This document shows, one piece after another, positions 9,240 to 18,699 of a DNA stretch of 64,000 bases. The notes beneath the pieces are model-generated. The model worked only from the letters and a program-made list of their open reading frames with translations, made no database searches and was not told the origin of the DNA. This stretch comes from NBLH01 sp050296515 (GTDB lineage Bacteria > Bacteroidota > Bacteroidia > Bacteroidales > NBLH01): positions 69,913-133,912 of the forward strand of contig JBNKRJ010000073.1 in NCBI GenBank assembly GCA_050296515.1, in the 5' to 3' direction. Positions within the stretch are counted from its first letter, which is position 1. Each line of letters begins with the position of its first letter. The position numbers were made by a program, and so were the translations under genes.

Positions 9240-10118
9240 ATGGGGAATAAATTATATCCGAAAGTTTCCATAGTCATACCTTCATATAACCATTCAAAAT
9301 ACATTCAGGAAACGATTGAATCCATTTACAATCAATCATATAAGTGTTTTGAACTAATAGTTATTGACGACGGTTCAAGTGATGAAAGTCCTTATTTGTT
9401 AAAAGCCTTAGAAAAAAGATTTGGTTTTAGTTTGTACATTCAAGAAAACAAAGGATTAGCAAATACTTTAAACAGAGGGTTTAAAGACCTGGCAAAAGGA
9501 GAATTTCTAACTTTCTGTGCTTCGGATGACATGTGGCTTCCTAATAAATTGGAAGATCAGGTAAGGTATCTTGAAGAAAACCCTGAAATAAAAATGGTTT
9601 ATGGAAAGCTTAAGGCAGTAGATGAAAAAGGCAGATTACTAGAAAAAAGAACAAATGATTTAAATGCAGGTTTAAAAGGCGGTTCCATTTTTAAAGAAAT
9701 AATTACTCAAAAGTTTCATCCACCTGTAAATTATATGTTTAGAGCTGATGTCTTTAAAGAAGTAGAGTATTATGATCCCTCTATATATGCAGAGGACTTT
9801 GATATGAATTGTAGGATTGCTGAAAAGTTTTCGATTGGTTATGTCGCTAAATTTCTAATTTTATATAGGGATGCCAAAAACACAGGGGATAAAACTAATA
9901 AAATTTATGAATCTCATTATTGTACGATTCAAAAGTTTAGAAATAGCCCATTTTACAAGAATGCAATGAAAAGTTGGCATTATCGGTATTTTGTTTACCA
10001 TGCACATCTGAAAAATTATAAGAGAAAAGCTTTTTTTAGCATGATTAATTCTTTAAGGTTTCTTACTTGTAAATCTTATCTTAAAGCAATAAGGGTTTTA
10101 GTTATTAAATGGGTTTAA
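9240..10118 (+). CDS. GT2 family glycosyltransferase
   Basis: GT-A glycosyltransferase from a different GT2 subgroup than its neighbours. It has VSIVIPSYNHSKYI at the start, IDDGSSDESP, then FCASDDMWLPNKL (SDD as the metal-binding acidic motif, about residue 97) and YAEDFDMNCRIAE near residue 180 as the probable catalytic-base region. At 292 residues it is complete. Ten bases after fdtB, so it may use the 3-amino sugar made by that module; this is inference from position only. Confidence 0.88.
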   Translation: MGNKLYPKVSIVIPSYNHSKYIQETIESIYNQSYKCFELIVIDDGSSDESPYLLKALEKRFGFSLYIQENKGLANTLNRGFKDLAKGEFLTFCASDDMWLPNKLEDQVRYLEENPEIKMVYGKLKAVDEKGRLLEKRTNDLNAGLKGGSIFKEIITQKFHPPVNYMFRADVFKEVEYYDPSIYAEDFDMNCRIAEKFSIGYVAKFLILYRDAKNTGDKTNKIYESHYCTIQKFRNSPFYKNAMKSWHYRYFVYHAHLKNYKRKAFFSMINSLRFLTCKSYLKAIRVLVIKWV

Positions 10119-10176
10119 TGTGTTTTCTCTATTATTTGTCTAATATTTATCATAATCATGAAATTTTAAGACTAAA

Positions 10177-10977
10177 TTGATACTTTCCATTATCACCATT
10201 AATCTGAATAATGCTTCTGGTCTGAGAAAAACAATTAACAGTGTAATTACTCAAACTTCAAAGGATTTTGAATATATTATAATTGATGGCGGCTCAACAG
10301 ATGGAAGCGTTGATATTATTAAACAGTTTGATTGCAATATCAGCTATTGGGTTAGCGAGCCAGATACGGGTATCTACAATGCCATGAACAAAGGAATAAA
10401 CATTGCAAAAGGAAAATATTGTCAGTTTTTAAATTCCGGTGATTGGTTGGTGAACAATAATGTGGTTGAAAAAATGCTGGAAACTATTCCCAATTGTAGT
10501 ATTGTGTATGGGAATAAGCTGAAAAAAATAAATGGGAAAACTGTTGTAGATAAAGGATTTGCTGGAAAAGATATAAGTTTACTGGATTTGTTTGATGGAA
10601 CATTGTATCATTCTGTTGCTTTGATAAAAAGGTCTCTTTTTGAAAAATACGGCCTTTATGATGAAAGTTTAAAGATTGTATCAGATTGGAAGTTTTATCT
10701 TGTAGCAGTTGGCTTTAATATGGAGAAAGTAGTTTATAAAGATATTAATGTATCCTGGTTTGATATGAATGGCATCAGTAGTACGAACCATAAATTGATA
10801 CAAGAAGAAAGGACCAAGGTTTTAAATGAACTTCTTCCTTTAGGAGTAGTTGCAGAATTTGATAGGTTGAGTAAAGACCTGAAAATGTTAGAAAGACTAA
10901 AGAAAATGCCTTTAATTTTGTTTATTATAAGGTTCCTGCACTATAGCTTTATGGCAGTAAAAAGAATTCTAGAATGA
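10177..10977 (+). CDS. GT2 family glycosyltransferase (TTG start)
   Basis: GT-A sugar transferase of the 1059/4163 subgroup: LSIITINLNNASG, IDGGSTDGSVDI, GIYNAMNKGI and FLNSGDWLV. The only in-frame start that preserves the first beta strand is TTG at 10177; an in-frame stop lies about six codons upstream and no ATG is available, so a non-ATG start is likely. The 58-base gap before it is one of the larger ones in the operon. The 3' end overlaps the next ATG (ATGA). Confidence 0.88.
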   Translation: MILSIITINLNNASGLRKTINSVITQTSKDFEYIIIDGGSTDGSVDIIKQFDCNISYWVSEPDTGIYNAMNKGINIAKGKYCQFLNSGDWLVNNNVVEKMLETIPNCSIVYGNKLKKINGKTVVDKGFAGKDISLLDLFDGTLYHSVALIKRSLFEKYGLYDESLKIVSDWKFYLVAVGFNMEKVVYKDINVSWFDMNGISSTNHKLIQEERTKVLNELLPLGVVAEFDRLSKDLKMLERLKKMPLILFIIRFLHYSFMAVKRILE

Positions 10978-11738
10978 ATATTTTAAAAAAAGTAGTACAT
11001 CAGATTTATCATCGATTTGGAATATTAGTTATTACTAAAAAAAGTTTAAAAAATAACGATTTAATCAGGATAAAGACAGATTATAATCTTTCGGACTCAA
11101 ATATAACCTATATTAAAGCAAGAGGAAATAGTGGACTTGCTAAGAAACTGAGTGACGAAAAAAAAACACGTTGGCTTGAAATCGGTTGTGGCGGAACTTT
11201 TGAAGAAAACTTTACATACATTGATTTATTTCCAGAAACATTATTTGAAAATAATCATAAGTATTTTCGAATTGATATTACGAATATTTCTGATTCTGAT
11301 AGGGAGAAGCTTGGTAAATTTGATCTGATAAGAATGCAACATGTTTTTGAACATTTTACCCCTGAAGATGGACAAAAAGTCTTATTAACCTGCTCAAAGC
11401 TGTTAAATAAAGATGGGTATTTGTTGATATCAGTTCCTGATTTAAAAAAGTATATTGATTTATATTTGTCAGGAAAGATAAAAAACAACTTTGATTGGGC
11501 ACTAAAGAGAATAAAAGAAGATAGCCCGAATAGTTATTATTTTTCTATTTTTAGTCATAGCTTAAACTTTGAAGAACATAAATGGTGCTATGATGCAGAG
11601 GGATTGATATATCAGCTAGAACAAACCAATCAGTATAAAAATATCCAGGAATTAACGCTAAACGATGAACTGGCTAATATCCCTTTTACACATAATCGCC
11701 CAAATGAAGATGTATGTGTTATAGCGCAGGCAAAATGA
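10974..11738 (+). CDS. Class I SAM-dependent methyltransferase
   Basis: Rossmann-fold methyltransferase, not of the FkbM type. Motif I is WLEIGCGGTFEENF near residue 63; IDLFPE gives the acidic residue that follows; FDLIRMQHVFEHF near 117-124 is the post-motif typical of glycan and lipid methyltransferases, and LLISVPDLKKYI follows. Length 254. ATGA overlap with the preceding GT2 gene. Probably modifies a saccharide intermediate or chain end; substrate unknown. Confidence 0.85.
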   Translation: MNILKKVVHQIYHRFGILVITKKSLKNNDLIRIKTDYNLSDSNITYIKARGNSGLAKKLSDEKKTRWLEIGCGGTFEENFTYIDLFPETLFENNHKYFRIDITNISDSDREKLGKFDLIRMQHVFEHFTPEDGQKVLLTCSKLLNKDGYLLISVPDLKKYIDLYLSGKIKNNFDWALKRIKEDSPNSYYFSIFSHSLNFEEHKWCYDAEGLIYQLEQTNQYKNIQELTLNDELANIPFTHNRPNEDVCVIAQAK

Positions 11739-11806
11739 TTCATTAATAATTTAGGTATAACTTCAGAAGAGTTGCATTTTTAATGTAAGAACACGGCAAC
11801 TCTATA

Positions 11807-12727
11807 TTGCATTCTATTAACTTTATTGTGTCTGCTTTGTATTTATTAAAATTATACTATCTTAAATTTTTGAAAAAATTAAATCTCTTATCTTGGTTTA
11901 ATTTTTATTTTAGAAAGAAGATAAATAAACAAAAGATATTTATTCCATTCGTAAATGGGTTAGGTCTAACAAATTATATATTAAAAGAAGATTGGCTTGA
12001 CTCATTGATAGCTGAATTTGTAAGTGCAGATTCAAATGAAGGGTTTGTTGATGTTGGGGCTAATATTGGTCAAACACTTCTAAAACTTAGGCTTAAATCC
12101 AGAGCCTCATATTTAGGATTTGAGCCAAATGCAACTTGCAATTCATACATCCAAAGATTTATAGAAAAAAATAAATTTATTGATTGTAAAATACAAAATT
12201 GTGCTCTGGCAAAAGAAACAGGTTCATTGTTTTTAAATAAAAGGACAATTGATGATCCGGGTGCCTCTATCATTGACACATTGAGACCAAATTTCTATAG
12301 TGACACAGAGGTTATATTTTCAATAGACTACGATTCATTCTTTTTAGATAATAAAATCTCATTTGTGAAAATTGATGTGGAAGGAGCTGAATTGGAAGTT
12401 GTTGAAGGAATGAAACAATCCATAAAAAAATATCGGCCAGTTATTGTTTGCGAAATATTGGATAGTTATAGTGATACAGTTCTTGAATTCACACAAAAAA
12501 GAGCCACTCAGTTAGTTGAACTATTGAAATCCCTCAATTATTCCATAATTCAGTTGATAACTGATAGCAAAACGAATAAATTGAAATCATTTAAGATAAT
12601 AGAAGAAGTAACTATTAAACAATGGACTCCTGAAAGCTATGAATTAAATGACTATCTATTTTACCTTAGGGATACAGAAGAGTTTGTAATTGAAAAATTG
12701 AATCTCATTACAGCAAATAAGAGCTAG
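11807..12727 (+). CDS. FkbM family methyltransferase (non-ATG start)
   Basis: Third FkbM-type methyltransferase of the cluster. It shows FVDVGANIGQT near residue 80, YLGFEPNATC, and IDVEGAELEVVEG near 192, the full FkbM signature. No ATG lies in frame before motif I; TTG at 11807 is the best start, giving 306 residues with a hydrophobic N-terminal stretch (about residues 5-35) that might contact the membrane. An ATG at 11773 is followed at once by a stop. Substrate unknown. Confidence 0.84.
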   Translation: MHSINFIVSALYLLKLYYLKFLKKLNLLSWFNFYFRKKINKQKIFIPFVNGLGLTNYILKEDWLDSLIAEFVSADSNEGFVDVGANIGQTLLKLRLKSRASYLGFEPNATCNSYIQRFIEKNKFIDCKIQNCALAKETGSLFLNKRTIDDPGASIIDTLRPNFYSDTEVIFSIDYDSFFLDNKISFVKIDVEGAELEVVEGMKQSIKKYRPVIVCEILDSYSDTVLEFTQKRATQLVELLKSLNYSIIQLITDSKTNKLKSFKIIEEVTIKQWTPESYELNDYLFYLRDTEEFVIEKLNLITANKS

Positions 12728-12732
12728 TTTAA

Positions 12733-13683
12733 ATGTTTTCTGTTATTATCCCACTATATAATAAAGAAAAATATATTGCAAGAGCTGTTCAATCGGTTTT
12801 GGCACAAACTTATTCCATTTTTGAATTAATTATTGTTAATGATGGTTCAACTGACAAAAGTCTTGAAGTTATTCAATCGTTTAATGATGATCGAATTAGA
12901 ATTATTGACCAAGCCAATCAGGGGGTTTCTATTGCCCGAAATAATGGTGCAAAATTCTCAAAATATAATTATGTAGCCTTTTTAGATGCAGATGATTGGT
13001 GGAAGGATGGTTTTCTTGATGAAATGGGAAAAGTCATTTCTGAATTTCCGGCAGCTGCAATTTACGGATGTAATTACTTTTATGTAAAGCATGGTAGATG
13101 TTATGTTGAAGATAAAGGATTTTGTCCCGATTTCAAAGCAGGTTATATTGATTATTTTAAAGTTTATTCAAAAAGTAGAGTAGTACCTTTTAACTGTTCT
13201 TTTGTAATTGTGCAAAAACAAATCTTTACCGAAGTTGGGGGCTTTAATCCTGTGCTCAGGTTTGGAGAAGACTTTGACCTATGGGTACGAATGACATTAC
13301 AAAGCAAAGTTGCCTATTTAAATATGCCACTGGCCTATTCAAATCAGGATGTTGAGAATTCAAGTCGTGCATTGGGTTTAAAGATTACTTGGAAAAAGGA
13401 AGAGCATGTTATATATAATCTTGATTATTTAATGGAGAAAGAAAAGGAAGTTCCTGAGTTACATTCGTTGCTTAATTATCTTAGGGTATTATCCTTAATT
13501 ACCTTTCATCTTATGGGAATGTATAAAGAAGAAACAAATGCGATTTTAAAGAAAATTGATTTCCATGACTATTCATTCTATTATAGGTTCATATATAAAT
13601 ACCCAAAATGGTTGGTGAAAATTTATTTTAGATTAAGAGTTTTGGGATCTGCAATAAAAAGAAATTTAACCAGAAGTTTTTGA
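12733..13683 (+). CDS. GT2 family glycosyltransferase
   Basis: GT-A transferase with the textbook GT2 start FSVIIPLYNKEKYI, IVNDGSTDKS, and FLDADDWW (DxDD metal site near residue 85). GGFNPVLRFGEDFDLWVRM near 174-192 holds the probable catalytic Asp (ED). The C-terminal tail of about 90 residues is basic and aromatic, probably membrane-peripheral. Length 316. Six bases after the FkbM gene. Donor unknown. Confidence 0.9.
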   Translation: MFSVIIPLYNKEKYIARAVQSVLAQTYSIFELIIVNDGSTDKSLEVIQSFNDDRIRIIDQANQGVSIARNNGAKFSKYNYVAFLDADDWWKDGFLDEMGKVISEFPAAAIYGCNYFYVKHGRCYVEDKGFCPDFKAGYIDYFKVYSKSRVVPFNCSFVIVQKQIFTEVGGFNPVLRFGEDFDLWVRMTLQSKVAYLNMPLAYSNQDVENSSRALGLKITWKKEEHVIYNLDYLMEKEKEVPELHSLLNYLRVLSLITFHLMGMYKEETNAILKKIDFHDYSFYYRFIYKYPKWLVKIYFRLRVLGSAIKRNLTRSF

Positions 13684-13699
13684 ATGCGATAGGTGCAAA

Positions 13700-14872
13700 A
13701 TGCGAAAGAAAGTTTTATTGATATATGGAACCAGGCCAGAAGCCATAAAAATGGCACCGATAGTAAAGGAATTTACTAAACATGAAGATTTATTTGAGTT
13801 GAAAATATGTGTGACAGGTCAGCACAGAGAAATGCTGGATCAGGTAAATGAGTTTTTTGAAATAAAACCTGATATTGACTTAAATATAATGCGAAAAGAG
13901 CAGGACTTATATGATATTTTCTCTCAAGTATTATTGGGGCTAAGAGAGGTATTTAATCTGGAAAAACCTGATTTGGTATTGGTTCATGGAGATACCTCAA
14001 CTTCTGCTGCTGCAGCATTATCCGCATTTTATCAGCAAATTCCAGTTGCTCATGTTGAGGCTGGTCTAAGAACCTATAACATTTATAGTCCATGGCCTGA
14101 AGAGATAAACCGGCAAATTACAAGCAAAATTGCTACTTTTCATTTTGCCCCAACAGGGCACGCAAGAAACAACCTGGTTAAAGAAAATATCAATCCTGAA
14201 AGTATTTTAATCACAGGTAATACCGTAATTGATGCCTTGCGCTTCACAAAAAATAAAATAGAAAGAGATTTAAGGGTGAGTGAGGAATTAGAACAGAGTA
14301 TTGAAAAAAAGGGGTATCGTTTTTCAAGATCATTAAAAGAAAAACAAATGGTACTTATAACAGGGCACAGACGGGAAAATATGGGAGATGGTTTTGAGAA
14401 TATTTGCCTTGCTATTAAAGAACTGGCCTTAAAGTACAGTGATGTTGATTTTGTATATCCTGTGCATTTAAATCCGAATGTACGCAAGCAAGTTTATGCT
14501 GTTTTGTCAGACGATGTTTTATCAAATATCTATCTAATTGAACCTACCGACTATTTGCAATTTGTCTTTTTAATAATGAACTCTTATCTAATATTAACTG
14601 ATAGTGGAGGAATTCAGGAAGAAGCTCCGGAATTTGGAAAACCTGTATTGGTTATGAGGGATACAACTGAAAGACCAGAAGCGATTGAGGCAGGAACTTC
14701 AATACTTGTAGGAGCTAATAAAGAAAAAATAGTGTTTTATGCTACAAAATTGTTGGATGATAGAGAGTTCTATAGTAAAATATCCAACAAAACGAATCCT
14801 TTTGGTGATGGGAAAGCTTCTGAAAGAATTGTTCAGCATTTAATGAGTTTTAATCCTTCAAAAGTTAAGTAA
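13700..14872 (+). CDS. wecB: UDP-N-acetylglucosamine 2-epimerase (non-hydrolysing)
   Basis: Interconverts UDP-GlcNAc and UDP-ManNAc in the cytoplasm, feeding ManNAc-type sugars into the polysaccharide. The N-terminus has LLIYGTRPEAIKMAP; further blocks are LVHGDTSTSAAAALSAF, VAHVEAGLRTYN, ITGHRRENMGDG and LTDSGGIQEEAP, all conserved in WecB/MnaA. At 390 residues the length is typical. ATG at 13700 with 16 bases from the previous gene. No ManNAc dehydrogenase (WecC) is visible, so the product may be used directly or further modified elsewhere. A strong family call. Confidence 0.95.
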   Translation: MRKKVLLIYGTRPEAIKMAPIVKEFTKHEDLFELKICVTGQHREMLDQVNEFFEIKPDIDLNIMRKEQDLYDIFSQVLLGLREVFNLEKPDLVLVHGDTSTSAAAALSAFYQQIPVAHVEAGLRTYNIYSPWPEEINRQITSKIATFHFAPTGHARNNLVKENINPESILITGNTVIDALRFTKNKIERDLRVSEELEQSIEKKGYRFSRSLKEKQMVLITGHRRENMGDGFENICLAIKELALKYSDVDFVYPVHLNPNVRKQVYAVLSDDVLSNIYLIEPTDYLQFVFLIMNSYLILTDSGGIQEEAPEFGKPVLVMRDTTERPEAIEAGTSILVGANKEKIVFYATKLLDDREFYSKISNKTNPFGDGKASERIVQHLMSFNPSKVK

Positions 14873-14894
14873 TTAGTATAATTTGAGTTAAACC

Positions 14895-15635
14895 ATGATA
14901 CCTAAAATTATTCACTATTGTTGGTTTGGAAGAGGTAAAATGCCTTCATTGGCGGTAAAGTGCATGGATTCCTGGAAAAGACATTTACCTGATTACCAGT
15001 TTAAGCTATGGAATGAAGACAATTTTGATGTAAATAAAATACTTTATGTAAAGGAAGCCTATGAGTCAAGAAAATTTGCTTTTGTAACTGATTATGTAAG
15101 ACTCCATGCTTTGTATAATGAAGGTGGAATTTACATGGATACAGATGTTGAAGTTTTAAAAAATTTTGATGATTTGTTGAACCTGCCTGCATTTTCAGGA
15201 TTTGAAAGTGAAACGGATGTTCCTACTGGTATTATGGCTAGTGAAAAAGGCGGATATTGGGTAAATGAGCAATTGCAATATTACAAGGACAGACCTTTTA
15301 TCGTTAATGGTGGAAGCATGGATATGACAACCAATGTTCAGATAATCAGTAACATTATGTTGAAAAATGGATTCGAGTTGAATAACACTTTCCAGGTGTA
15401 TAAAGATTGTATGCATATTTTCCCTACGGAGTTTTTTTGTCCTAAAAACAGGACAGGAGTAATTACTTTAACAGAAAATACATATTGTATTCATCATTTT
15501 GCTTCTTCTTGGGAATCTCCTCGGATTCGTGCTAAAAAATATGTTTTTGAAAAGATTATTGGATCAACACTCAGAACGTATTTGGTTAATTTGAAAAAGA
15601 TAACCCTACGAAAACTTCGTAGATTAAACAAATAA
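14895..15635 (+). CDS. GT32-like glycosyltransferase (DXD sugar-binding region)
   Basis: Capsule-type transferase with the Gly_transf_sug fold. It starts IPKIIHYCWFGRGKMP, then WNEDNFDVN, and the metal-binding motif GGIYMDTDVEV near residue 76-86; SDYVRLHALYNEGG-like spacing before it is typical (here VTDYVRLHALYNEGG). Length 246, as expected for OCH1/capsular members. It lies between wecB and the polytopic membrane protein. Sugar specificity unknown. Confidence 0.88.
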   Translation: MIPKIIHYCWFGRGKMPSLAVKCMDSWKRHLPDYQFKLWNEDNFDVNKILYVKEAYESRKFAFVTDYVRLHALYNEGGIYMDTDVEVLKNFDDLLNLPAFSGFESETDVPTGIMASEKGGYWVNEQLQYYKDRPFIVNGGSMDMTTNVQIISNIMLKNGFELNNTFQVYKDCMHIFPTEFFCPKNRTGVITLTENTYCIHHFASSWESPRIRAKKYVFEKIIGSTLRTYLVNLKKITLRKLRRLNK

Positions 15636-15638
15636 AAG

Positions 15639-17051
15639 TTGTTAAGAATTAATTTCTTCCCAAATTACTTCGCTAAAAAAGCTGTTATTACTTTTTTTTT
15701 GCTATTAGCCGCAATAACAATTCTACTAAAAGATCTTATTGCTTTGCAATGGTTGTTTTTTTCAGTGCTTTCGGTTTTTTTGTTTTTTTATTATACAAGC
15801 TATTTAACAAAAAAGTGGGCAAAGTATTCTGAAGTTATTTTTAAAAAGAAACTTTTCAAAATAGCACTTGTTATTCGGATTGTAACAGTTACTATTCTTT
15901 ATTTCTATTTTCAATATGTAAATGGAGATTCGTTTGAATTTCATGCAGGTGATGCTTTAGGTTACCATAACGAGGCTATTTGGGCTGTTGAGCTTTTTAA
16001 AGCTGGGGAAATTGATGTGTATTTTGATTATTTGAAGAACCGATTTTCAGATTCTGGTTATTCATTATATCTTTCTTTTGTGTATTTGTTGTTTTTTAAA
16101 TCTCTATTTCTTGTAAGAATCCTTAAAGCCCTGATTGGAGCATATACTTGTGTTTTAATTTATAAAGTAGCTGTACGAAATTTTGGCAAAGAAGCGGGTA
16201 GGATTTCCGGAATAATTACGATGTTGCTCCCTAACTTAATCTATTATTGTGCTATCCATGTAAAAGAAACAGAAATGACTTTTTTGATTGTTGCTTTTGT
16301 TGAAAGAGCTGATTTCCTGATTAGAAGTAAAAAAAACAAATTTAAAGATATCCTTAGTGTATCTTTATTGAATGTCTTACTATTTGCTTTTAGAACATTA
16401 TTAGGAGTATCTGCGTTTATTTCTTTGTATGGAGCTTTACTATTTACTTCGAAAAAAGTTGGAAAAAGGAGTCGGAGAGTATTAACAGGTTTCTGGATAG
16501 TTGCGATTGTATTTATTTTCTTATCTGAGAAAATTACAAATGAAATAGCGGAATACTGGGAACAACGAAACAGCAACCTTTCAGCTCAAATGCATCATTT
16601 CTCTACCAGAAAAGGTGCCAATGAATTAGCAGAATACGGATCTGCTGCTCTTTTTGCCCCTATTATTTTATTTGCCCCTTTCCCAACCTTAACAAATATT
16701 GAAGGTCAGGAGAATCAAATGATGTTGGCCGGGGCATATTATACTCGGAATATTTACGCCTTCTTTGTTTTAGTGGGATTATTTCTTATGTATAAACGAA
16801 AAGAGATTAGAAAGCACATACTGCTAATATCATTTGTATTTGTTTACCTTGGGGTTTTAGCAAATACTGGTTTTGCTCTTTCAGAGCGCTTTCACTTACC
16901 AGCCGTTCCATTTTTATTGATTTTTGCAGCATATGGAATCACTCAAATGAACAAAAAGAATAAAAAGTATTTCGTTCCCTATCTTATTTTTATTTCGTTA
17001 GTAATAATTGGGTGGAATTGGTTTAAACTGGCAGGTAGAGGAATGATTTAA
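15639..17051 (+). CDS. Polytopic membrane protein, GT-C or Wzy-like (TTG start)
   Basis: About ten hydrophobic segments over 470 residues (first near 15-50, then 65-85, 150-180, 185-215, 235-270, 280-300, and four or so after 335). A loop after the first segments reads NGDSFEFHAGDALGYHNEA, with the acidic and Tyr-His pattern seen in GT-C lipid-linked sugar transferases. Near the C-terminus, LSERFHLPAVPFLLIFAAYG resembles the RY-x-LP-PF motif of GT39-like or polymerase proteins. It is the only polytopic candidate here, so it may polymerise repeat units or add a sugar on the periplasmic side. TTG at 15639, four bases after the previous stop, is the only plausible start. Confidence 0.7.
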   Translation: MLRINFFPNYFAKKAVITFFLLLAAITILLKDLIALQWLFFSVLSVFLFFYYTSYLTKKWAKYSEVIFKKKLFKIALVIRIVTVTILYFYFQYVNGDSFEFHAGDALGYHNEAIWAVELFKAGEIDVYFDYLKNRFSDSGYSLYLSFVYLLFFKSLFLVRILKALIGAYTCVLIYKVAVRNFGKEAGRISGIITMLLPNLIYYCAIHVKETEMTFLIVAFVERADFLIRSKKNKFKDILSVSLLNVLLFAFRTLLGVSAFISLYGALLFTSKKVGKRSRRVLTGFWIVAIVFIFLSEKITNEIAEYWEQRNSNLSAQMHHFSTRKGANELAEYGSAALFAPIILFAPFPTLTNIEGQENQMMLAGAYYTRNIYAFFVLVGLFLMYKRKEIRKHILLISFVFVYLGVLANTGFALSERFHLPAVPFLLIFAAYGITQMNKKNKKYFVPYLIFISLVIIGWNWFKLAGRGMI

Positions 17052-17052
17052 A

Positions 17053-17988
17053 ATGAATGTACTCATCGTTTGTAGTGGTAATCATTCTGACTTTTCGTTT
17101 GAAAAACACCAGGCATTTATTTATGATCAGGTAAATGCGATAAAAGGGATCAACAAAGAAATACACTTTGAAACATTTTTTGTAAAAGGAAAGGGATTAA
17201 AAGGTTATTTGAAAAATCTTAAATTGATAAAAGAACGGATTACCAATACTTCTTTTGATTTAATCCATGCTCATAATTCTGTTGTTGGGTTATTCTGTGT
17301 TATTCAAAGAAGATTACCTGTGGTTGTGACTTTTCATGGTTCGGATATAAACCTTCCTAAATTAAATTTGATTTCTAGTCTGACTAGCATATTTGCAAAT
17401 CAATTGATTTTTGTTTCGGAACATCTGAAAAAGAAAATTCATGTTAAAAGAAAAACAAAAAGTTTTGTAATACCTTGTGGTGTTGATTTAGATATTTTTA
17501 ATTCAACGGAATTCAGACCTCATTTAAATAATAAAATCCTGTTCACTTCGTCGTTCAGCGTTTATGTCAAAAATGCAGATTTAGCAAAAAAGTCAATTTC
17601 AATGGTTGATGAAAATATGAAGCTAATAGAATTAAAAAATAAGTCAAGAAATGAAGTTAATAAATTATTAAACAATGTTGATTTATTACTATTAACTTCA
17701 TTTAGTGAAGGTTCCCCCCAAATTATCAAAGAAGCCATGGCCTGCAATTGTCCCATAGTAAGTACCGATGTTGGCGATGTAAAAGATGTCATCGGAACTA
17801 CCGAAGGCTGTTATATTTGTTCGTTTGAACCTGAAGATGTGGCTGAAAAAATAAAATTAGCCCTCGAATTTGCTAAAACAAAAGGTCGGACTAAAGGCCG
17901 ACAAAGAATAATTGAGCTAGAGCTGGATAATAAAACCATCGCAAAAAAGATTGTGGAGGTATATAAAAAGGTTCTGAGTAAAACCTGA
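17053..17988 (+). CDS. GT4 family glycosyltransferase
   Basis: GT-B retaining transferase. The N-terminal domain has FDLIHAHNSVVG and VVTFHGSDINL; the C-terminal donor domain has LLTSFSEGSPQIIKEAMACN followed by CPIVSTDVGDV, the E-x7-E region of GT4 enzymes. At 311 residues it is on the short side because linkers are trimmed. One base after the membrane protein stop. It ends the tight part of the operon; a REP-like palindrome follows. Donor unknown. Confidence 0.9.
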   Translation: MNVLIVCSGNHSDFSFEKHQAFIYDQVNAIKGINKEIHFETFFVKGKGLKGYLKNLKLIKERITNTSFDLIHAHNSVVGLFCVIQRRLPVVVTFHGSDINLPKLNLISSLTSIFANQLIFVSEHLKKKIHVKRKTKSFVIPCGVDLDIFNSTEFRPHLNNKILFTSSFSVYVKNADLAKKSISMVDENMKLIELKNKSRNEVNKLLNNVDLLLLTSFSEGSPQIIKEAMACNCPIVSTDVGDVKDVIGTTEGCYICSFEPEDVAEKIKLALEFAKTKGRTKGRQRIIELELDNKTIAKKIVEVYKKVLSKT

Positions 17989-18000
17989 AAATTTAGTTAA

Positions 18001-18066
18001 ATTGGGCATTTCGACTTCACTCAGTGCCCACCCTTAGAGGTCGTTGAGCGAAGCCGAAACGCCGGT
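18001..18066. repeat. REP-like imperfect palindrome, copy A
   Basis: Between the GT4 gene and hisH. Left arm GCATTTCGACTTCACTCA (18006-18023) pairs with GTTGAGCGAAGCCGAAACGC (about 18042-18061) with three mismatches. The same TTTCGACTTCGCTCA / TTGAGCGNAGCCGAAA pair recurs at 19639-19697. No T-tract follows, so it looks like an interspersed palindrome rather than a standard terminator. Confidence 0.75.
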
Positions 18067-18080
18067 TCCTATAATTCTCT

Positions 18081-18698
18081 ATGCATAAAATAACCATCAT
18101 CAACTACCAAATGGGCAACATTGGCTCCATTGCTAAAAAAATAAAACGCATTGGATATGAGCCTGTTATTGCAACCAGAAAAGAAGATATTGCTATAGCA
18201 TCTAAATTGATTCTTCCCGGGGTGGGGCATTTTGCAAAAGGAGTAGAGAACTTAAAAAACATGGGGTTGTGGGATGAGCTAAACAAGAGTGTTTTGGTAA
18301 ATAAAGTTCCTATCCTTGGTATTTGTCTGGGAATGCAATTGATGGCAAAACATTCTGAAGAAGGAAATAGTACCGGATTGGGGTGGTTTGATGCTGAGGT
18401 GAAGCATTTTAATATAAATGAAAAAGTAAAATATAAGATTCCGCATACTGGCTGGAATACACTATTGTTAAAAAAAAGTAATGAGTTGTTAGTAGGGATA
18501 AAAGAAAACGATGAGTTTTATTTTGTGCACAGTTATTATGTAAGCTGTAGAGATAATCGAGATATCCTGGCAACAACAGATTATGAAACAAATTTTGTTT
18601 CAGCTATGCAAAAGGAGCATATTTTTGGTGTTCAGTTTCATCCGGAAAAAAGTCATGATGTTGGAGAACAGATGTTGAGGAATTTTTTAGAGCTGTGA
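18081..18698 (+). CDS. hisH: HisH-type glutamine amidotransferase for sugar amidination (HisH2)
   Basis: Class I glutaminase that releases ammonia for its HisF-like partner. The nucleophile sits in ILGICLGMQLMA, and the His-Glu pair in GVQFHPEKSHD near the C-terminus; the oxyanion region LPGVGHFAKG is present. Length 205 equals HisH. No other histidine genes are near; instead a HisF-like gene and a WbpG-type ATP-dependent ligase follow, the trio known from O-antigen loci where it converts an acetamido sugar to an acetamidino (amidine) sugar. A histidine-biosynthesis role is less likely. Confidence 0.9.
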   Translation: MHKITIINYQMGNIGSIAKKIKRIGYEPVIATRKEDIAIASKLILPGVGHFAKGVENLKNMGLWDELNKSVLVNKVPILGICLGMQLMAKHSEEGNSTGLGWFDAEVKHFNINEKVKYKIPHTGWNTLLLKKSNELLVGIKENDEFYFVHSYYVSCRDNRDILATTDYETNFVSAMQKEHIFGVQFHPEKSHDVGEQMLRNFLEL

Positions 18699-18699
18699 T

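Noticed and set aside
11773..11778. ATG as start of the FkbM gene
   Set aside because: It is followed immediately by TAA in its frame and is not in the gene's frame.
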